From NCBI GenBank assembly GCA_044426085.1, contig JAWXUU010000002.1, positions 62,001 through 126,000 on the forward strand: a stretch of DNA of 64,000 nucleotides. Reading direction: 5' to 3'. This stretch comes from JAWXUU01 sp044426085. Its GTDB lineage: Bacteria; Bacillota; Clostridia; Christensenellales; CAMQZB01. Below, in pieces: positions 59,731-64,000 of the stretch. Under the pieces are notes generated by a model. It was not told where the DNA came from and made no database searches. It saw only the letters and a list, made by a program, of their open reading frames with translations. A program made the position numbers and the translations under genes. How positions within the stretch are numbered: the stretch's first letter is position 1; each line of letters starts with the position of its first letter.

Positions 59731-61704
59731 TTATTTGCTTCTTTGTCTGAAATGTTTTGCAAGTTTGCCTTTCAGTTCCCTTATGCTCTCTCTGATTTCA
59801 ATTGCTTTTTCAAATTCGAGATTATTCGAGTATATTTCCATCAACGCTTGAAGTTTTTCAATTTCAACGGGTATGTCTTTGATGTTGATTTTTGGAGCGT
59901 TCACTTTCTTGGTTATTTCCAAAGTGTTTTTAACATCTTTTTTAATAGTTTTTGGAATAATGCCATTATCTTTGTTATATTTATCTTGAATGGCGCGTCT
60001 TCGCTTTGTTTCTTCAACAGCTTTTTCTATGCTTTTTGTTATTGTGTCGGCATACATAATAACTCTGCCTTCGCTGTTTCGGGCTGCTCTGCCAATCGTT
60101 TGAATAAGTGACGATACATTTCTCAAAAAGCCTTCTTTGTCGGCATCAAGAATTGCAACAAGGCTAACTTCTGGAATATCCAATCCTTCGCGCAATAAGT
60201 TGATTCCAATCAAAACATCAAATTCACCTTTTCTTAAATCGTTGATAATTTCAATTCTTTCAAGAGTGTCAATATCGCTGTGCATATATCTTGTTTTTAT
60301 GCCCTTTTCAGAAAGGTATGTTGAAAGCGATTCGGAGAATTTTTTTGTTAGTGTAGTCACTAAAACACGTTCATTTTTCTCAGCTGTTTTTTTGATTTCT
60401 ACAATCAAATCATCAACTTGCCCTTCAATAGGTCTTATATCAATCATCGGGTCAAGAAGCCCCGTTGGTCTTATAAGTTGCTCTGCAATATTATCAGCTT
60501 TTTCAAGTTCATAAACAGCAGGTGTTGCAGAAACGCAAATAACTTGACCAATTCGCTCGTTGAATTCATCGAATTTTAATGGTCTATTATCAAAAGCTGA
60601 TGGCAATCTGAATCCGTAATCAACCAAGTTGGTTTTTCTTGCAAAGTCGCCGTTGAACATAGCTCTTATCTGTGGCAATGTCATGTGGCTTTCATCAACA
60701 AATGTTATAAAATCGTCAGGGAAATAATCCAAAAGTGTGAAAGGTGGCATGCCAGGGCTTCTTCCATCAAAATACCTTGAATAATTTTCAATACCATTGC
60801 AGTATCCCATTTCTTGAATCATTTCAATATCATATTGTGTGCGTTGCGATAGGCGCTGTGCTTCAACAAGTTTGTTTTCTTCGTTGAATTTTATAACTTG
60901 CTCATCCATATCATATTTGATATTGCGAAGAGCTCCTTCCATTGATTCATATCCAAAAGCATAGTGAGTAGCGGGAAAAACAGCCATGTGAGAAACCGTG
61001 TTAATTTTTTTACCAGAAACAGCTTCGCATTCAAAAATTCTGTCAACTTCATCACCGTAGAATTCTACGCGATAATAAATGTTTGTTCCGTATGACGGGA
61101 AGATATCAACAATATCTCCTCTGACGCGAAAAGTTGATCGAACAAATTCCATATCGGAACGTTTATATTGAATTTCCACTAGCCTAGAAATCAAATCATC
61201 GCGAGAAAGTTCCATACCTTCGCGAATTGAAATGCTAAGGCGGAAATAATCTTCCGGAGCACCAAGCCCATAAATGCACGAAACAGATGCTATAACAATA
61301 ACATCTTTTCTTTCTGAAAGCGAACATGTTGCCGAGTGGCGAAGCTTGTCGATTTCTTCATTGATTTGCAAGTCTTTTTCTATGAATGTATCTGTTGTTG
61401 GCAGATATGATTCCGGTTGATAATAATCATAATATGAAACGAAGTATTCAACCCTATTGTGTGGGAAAAATTCTCTAAATTCGTTACAAAGCTGTGCGGC
61501 AAGTGTCTTATTGTGGGCAATTATAAGTGCAGGTCTTCCGGTTTGCTCGATTATATTTGCCATAGTGAACGTCTTTCCACTTCCCGTCACACCCAACAAA
61601 ACTTGATGAGAAAGCCCACTTTCTACCCCTTCAACCAAGCTTGCTATTGCAGTTGGTTGGTCGCCAGTTGGCTTAAATTTTGATTCTAATTTATAAACTC
61701 CCAT
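59731..61704 (-). CDS. uvrB: excinuclease ABC subunit B
   Basis: Helicase-like damage-verification subunit. 657 aa: Walker A GVTGSGKTFTMA, beta-hairpin YDYYQPESYLP, DESHMT, helicase motif VI QTIGRAARN, and a C-terminal UvrC-binding coiled coil (PVEIEKLQALMEIYSNNLEF). ATG 61704 is preferred; the GTG at 61716 lies in the Shine-Dalgarno (GAAGGA). First gene of uvrB-uvrA-ctp. No LexA-type box was spotted in its promoter. Confidence 0.97.
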   Translation of the reverse strand: MGVYKLESKFKPTGDQPTAIASLVEGVESGLSHQVLLGVTGSGKTFTMANIIEQTGRPALIIAHNKTLAAQLCNEFREFFPHNRVEYFVSYYDYYQPESYLPTTDTFIEKDLQINEEIDKLRHSATCSLSERKDVIVIASVSCIYGLGAPEDYFRLSISIREGMELSRDDLISRLVEIQYKRSDMEFVRSTFRVRGDIVDIFPSYGTNIYYRVEFYGDEVDRIFECEAVSGKKINTVSHMAVFPATHYAFGYESMEGALRNIKYDMDEQVIKFNEENKLVEAQRLSQRTQYDIEMIQEMGYCNGIENYSRYFDGRSPGMPPFTLLDYFPDDFITFVDESHMTLPQIRAMFNGDFARKTNLVDYGFRLPSAFDNRPLKFDEFNERIGQVICVSATPAVYELEKADNIAEQLIRPTGLLDPMIDIRPIEGQVDDLIVEIKKTAEKNERVLVTTLTKKFSESLSTYLSEKGIKTRYMHSDIDTLERIEIINDLRKGEFDVLIGINLLREGLDIPEVSLVAILDADKEGFLRNVSSLIQTIGRAARNSEGRVIMYADTITKSIEKAVEETKRRRAIQDKYNKDNGIIPKTIKKDVKNTLEITKKVNAPKINIKDIPVEIEKLQALMEIYSNNLEFEKAIEIRESIRELKGKLAKHFRQRSK

Positions 61705-61775
61705 GATATCCTTCACTTAATTCTATTTGCAATTTCATATAAATTTAATATTTAAGTTTTTCATTTTACTGTAAT

Positions 61776-61804
61776 ATTATACCAATAAAAATAAAAAAAA
61801 GCAA
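61776..61804 (-). promoter_or_regulatory. promoter of uvrB-uvrA-ctp
   Basis: Minus strand: -35 TTGCTT (61804-61799), 17-nt spacer, mostly T, -10 TATAAT (61781-61776). Divergent from the acyl-CoA synthetase promoter about 40 nt away. Confidence 0.75.
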
Positions 61805-61842
61805 TTAATCAATCAATTTCACTTTATATTTCAACTAATATA

Positions 61843-61851
61843 TGTTAAAAT
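61843..61851 (+). promoter_or_regulatory. extended -10 promoter of the acyl-CoA synthetase gene
   Basis: TGTTAAAAT (extended -10), with a poor TTTATA -35 17 nt upstream. Strong GGGAGGAG Shine-Dalgarno follows. Confidence 0.5.
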
Positions 61852-61878
61852 AAATTAAATACATTACGGGAGGAGTAT

Positions 61879-63540
61879 ATGAATTTACTTTCAAAATATT
61901 TAGACAGACATGAATTCACAAGCTATGAAGATTTCACGAAGAACTTCAAATTAAATGTGCCAGAGGATTTTAACTTTGGTTATGATGTCGTCGATGAATA
62001 TGCAAGACTTCAACCTGAAAAAATGGCACTTGTTTGGTGCGATGAATTTGGAAACGAAAAGAAATTGACATTTAAAGATATAAGTATCCTTTCAAATAAA
62101 GCTGCAAATTTCCTTTTGTCGGCAGGTATCAAAAAGGGCGATACAATCATGATGATTCTAAACAGAAGATACGAATATTGGTATCTTTCTGTTGCATGCA
62201 ATAAAATTGGTGCAATTTTCATCCCTGCAAGTCACCTTCTTACAGAAAAGGATATCGAATATAGATGTGAAAAAGCAAATGTTAAGATGCTTATTTGCAA
62301 CAACCAAAAACCAATCCAAAATCTTTTGATTAAAGCAAAGGACAAATGCCCTTCTGTTGAATCATACTGCACGCTTTCTGATGTTGACGGATTTATTAAT
62401 TTGACTACAGAAGTTGAAAAACAAAGCGAAGTTATTTCAATTGATTTTGTTAAAAACTCGTATGACCCGTTCATGATTTATTTCACTTCAGGAACAACTG
62501 GTATGCCAAAAATGGTTTTGCATATCCAATCTTATCCACTTGGACATATCGTGACTCAAGGTTTCTGGCATTTCATTCGCGATGAAGATTTGCATTTCAC
62601 CCTTGCGGACACAGGCTGGGCAAAATGCTCTTGGGGGAAAATATACGGCGCTTGGATCAGTGGTGCTTGCCAATTTGTTTATGACTTTTATGGCAAATTT
62701 ACCCCGCTTGATTTGTTGCCACTTATTGAAAAATATAAAGTGACATCATTCTGTGCTCCGCCAACAGTTTATAGATTTCTAATAAAAGAAGATTTGTCGA
62801 ATTATAATCTTTCAAGTCTTAATCACATGACTTCAGCTGGCGAACCACTCAACGGTGAAATATACAACCAAATTCTTTCAAAACTTGGTCTTAAAATAAG
62901 AGAAGGATTTGGACAAACTGAAACTTGCGTTATGCTTGCAACATTCCCATGGTGCGAAAATAAATGTGGAGCAATGGGATTGCCTTCTCCGCTTTATGAT
63001 ATTCATTTGATTGATGAAAATTATGAGGAAGTACCAATGGGTGAAGAGGGTGAAATCTGCATAAAAATGCCACTTGACGGACATCAACATGGATTGCTTT
63101 CTGAATATTATAAAGATGAAATTGCAAATGCAAACGCCTTTGAAAATGGTTATTATCACACTGGCGACCTTGCATATGCCGATGAAGATGGATACTTCTG
63201 GTTTGTTGGTAGACGTGACGACATCATCAAAAGTTCTGGATACAGAATTGGACCATTTGAAGTTGAATCTGCTCTGCTCACGCACCCTTCAGTTATGGAA
63301 TGCTCGATAACTGCAGTTCCAGATGAATTAAGAGGACAAATCGTTAAAGCGACAGTTGTTCTTGCAAATGGATTCACAGCTTCAGAAGAACTTAAAAAAG
63401 AATTGCAAAATCACGTTAAAAATACAACTGCACCATATAAATACCCAAGAATTGTTGAGTTCGTTACAGAACTTCCAAAAACAATCAGTGGAAAAATTCG
63501 CCGTGTAGAAATAAGAGCAAATGACGCGAAGAAAAATTAG
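61879..63540 (+). CDS. AMP-forming acyl-CoA synthetase (medium-chain/ACSM-like)
   Basis: Activates a carboxylic acid with ATP and CoA. 553 aa: AMP-binding P-loop YFTSGTTGMPKM (~201-212), GFGQTET, YHTGDLAYADEDGYFWFVGR, and the C-terminal catalytic Lys in PKTISGKIRR. HFTLADTGWAKCSWGK is typical of acetate/medium-chain acyl-CoA synthetases of the ACSM type. Stands alone. Acid chain length cannot be fixed. Confidence 0.9.
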   Translation: MNLLSKYLDRHEFTSYEDFTKNFKLNVPEDFNFGYDVVDEYARLQPEKMALVWCDEFGNEKKLTFKDISILSNKAANFLLSAGIKKGDTIMMILNRRYEYWYLSVACNKIGAIFIPASHLLTEKDIEYRCEKANVKMLICNNQKPIQNLLIKAKDKCPSVESYCTLSDVDGFINLTTEVEKQSEVISIDFVKNSYDPFMIYFTSGTTGMPKMVLHIQSYPLGHIVTQGFWHFIRDEDLHFTLADTGWAKCSWGKIYGAWISGACQFVYDFYGKFTPLDLLPLIEKYKVTSFCAPPTVYRFLIKEDLSNYNLSSLNHMTSAGEPLNGEIYNQILSKLGLKIREGFGQTETCVMLATFPWCENKCGAMGLPSPLYDIHLIDENYEEVPMGEEGEICIKMPLDGHQHGLLSEYYKDEIANANAFENGYYHTGDLAYADEDGYFWFVGRRDDIIKSSGYRIGPFEVESALLTHPSVMECSITAVPDELRGQIVKATVVLANGFTASEELKKELQNHVKNTTAPYKYPRIVEFVTELPKTISGKIRRVEIRANDAKKN

Positions 63541-63561
63541 CAATAATTATATAAGACTAAA

Positions 63562-63597
63562 AAAAGGTTAGATTGAATTATCAATCTAACCTTTTAA
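63562..63597. terminator. bidirectional terminator between convergent genes
   Basis: Perfect 15-bp stem AAAAGGTTAGATTGA / TCAATCTAACCTTTT (63562-63576, 63581-63595) with 4-nt loop ATTA. Confidence 0.9.
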
Positions 63598-63611
63598 TAT
63601 GTATGGAATTA

Positions 63612-64000
63612 TTATGAATGTCGTATTTGTTTATAAACAGGCAAAAGCTTTTTGCCAACAATAATTGCAACTATGCTCTTTGCGATATCCCCCGGAATAA
63701 ATATAATAAAGAAACTCCAAAGAACGCTAGTCAAAACGAAATCCGTTTGAAAGTATAGTTTTGCAAGTAGGAAATAATATCCAATAGCAATGATATAAGT
63801 GACTATTGCACCAGCAAAAACTGCAATTGATAACTCTTTAACTGTCGGTTCATTTTTTCCTTTCAAAAGAAAACCTGTCAAAAAAGCTTGAAGCACAAAT
63901 CCGAGCAAATATCCAAATGTCACAGTGAAAATATACATTATTCCACCACCGCTCGTAAACACAGGTATGCCAATAAGTCCGATGCAAATGTAAACCATAA
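63612..64000 (-). CDS. bioY: BioY-family biotin transporter, N-terminus cut by window edge
   Basis: At least 128 residues of a BioY biotin S component: GLIGIPVFTSGGGIMYIF and GYLLGF near the visible start, FIPGDIAKSIVAIIVGKKLLPV near the end, and about four membrane helices. BioY is ~180 aa, so 50 or so residues lie beyond the window; the apparent start at 63998 is only the first Met in view. Terminates at the bidirectional hairpin. ECF A and T genes are not here. Confidence 0.85.
   Translation of the reverse strand, partial: MVYICIGLIGIPVFTSGGGIMYIFTVTFGYLLGFVLQAFLTGFLLKGKNEPTVKELSIAVFAGAIVTYIIAIGYYFLLAKLYFQTDFVLTSVLWSFFIIFIPGDIAKSIVAIIVGKKLLPVYKQIRHS

Noticed and set aside
61705..61878. 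LexA/DinR box in the uvrB promoter region
   Set aside because: No CGAAC-N4-GTTCG-like match was found, only A/T-rich sequence and the divergent promoters.

Overview
The window looks like chromosomal DNA from a low-GC, endospore-forming member of the Clostridia (Bacillota), probably an anaerobe. The sporulation genes spoIIE and yunB, a T-box leader before pheST, an Enterococcus/Clostridium-style ntpFIKECGABD V-type ATPase, RF2 with the classical programmed frameshift, tight Shine-Dalgarno-led gene packing, and U-run hairpin terminators all point that way. TGA is a normal stop codon here. No rRNA, CRISPR array, transposase or clear prophage was seen; the only tRNA is tRNA-Trp(CCA).

Layout: 0-8.5 kb carries dCMP deaminase, a cyclophilin, an MFS permease, a GT39-like membrane glycosyltransferase, metK, recD2 and comFC. 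8.5-15.9 kb carries secA, prfB, tsaD, a PHP phosphatase, a Sua5-type tsaC and rpiB. 15.9-25.1 kb is upp plus the nine-gene V-ATPase operon, whose c subunit keeps the Na+-ligand residues known from E. hirae. 25.2-28.1 kb has a DUF421/DUF4363 pair and an ECF sigma / anti-sigma-like / cyclophilin-lipoprotein cluster. 28.1-30.05 kb is a minus-strand island of a membrane protein, two translationally coupled tiny Cys-rich proteins and a SLOG (YpsA-like) protein. 30.1-37.6 kb is spoIIE-tilS-hpt-lon-engB. 37.6-44.2 kb is yunB, T-box-pheST and a U32 protein. 44.3-47.4 kb has a collagen-like Gly-X-Y protein, tRNA-Trp, proC and rnhA.

47.4-50.1 kb is the most unusual part. A XerS-like tyrosine recombinase is bracketed by two inverted 28-bp dif-like sites (11-6-11 architecture, 22 bp identical), with further half-site matches outside both ends. 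In other words, the recombinase gene sits in a potentially self-inverting segment next to a membrane-protein gene of unknown function. Coding direction also flips from mostly plus to mostly minus close by (about 50.1 kb), as expected where replichores converge. An alternative reading is therefore a single-recombinase Xer/dif locus with a duplicated, inverted site.

50.1-61.7 kb is mainly minus strand: a TVP38-type membrane protein; a phosphoesterase / aldo-keto reductase / phosphoglycerate mutase operon; an ECF S-component-like protein with a TM1266-family regulator behind an unidentified structured leader; and uvrB-uvrA-ctp. The window ends with an acyl-CoA synthetase (plus) and a truncated bioY (minus). 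Across the window, at least five genes have a near-consensus promoter whose -10 box lies 6-9 nt from the ATG with no Shine-Dalgarno, which suggests leaderless mRNAs.
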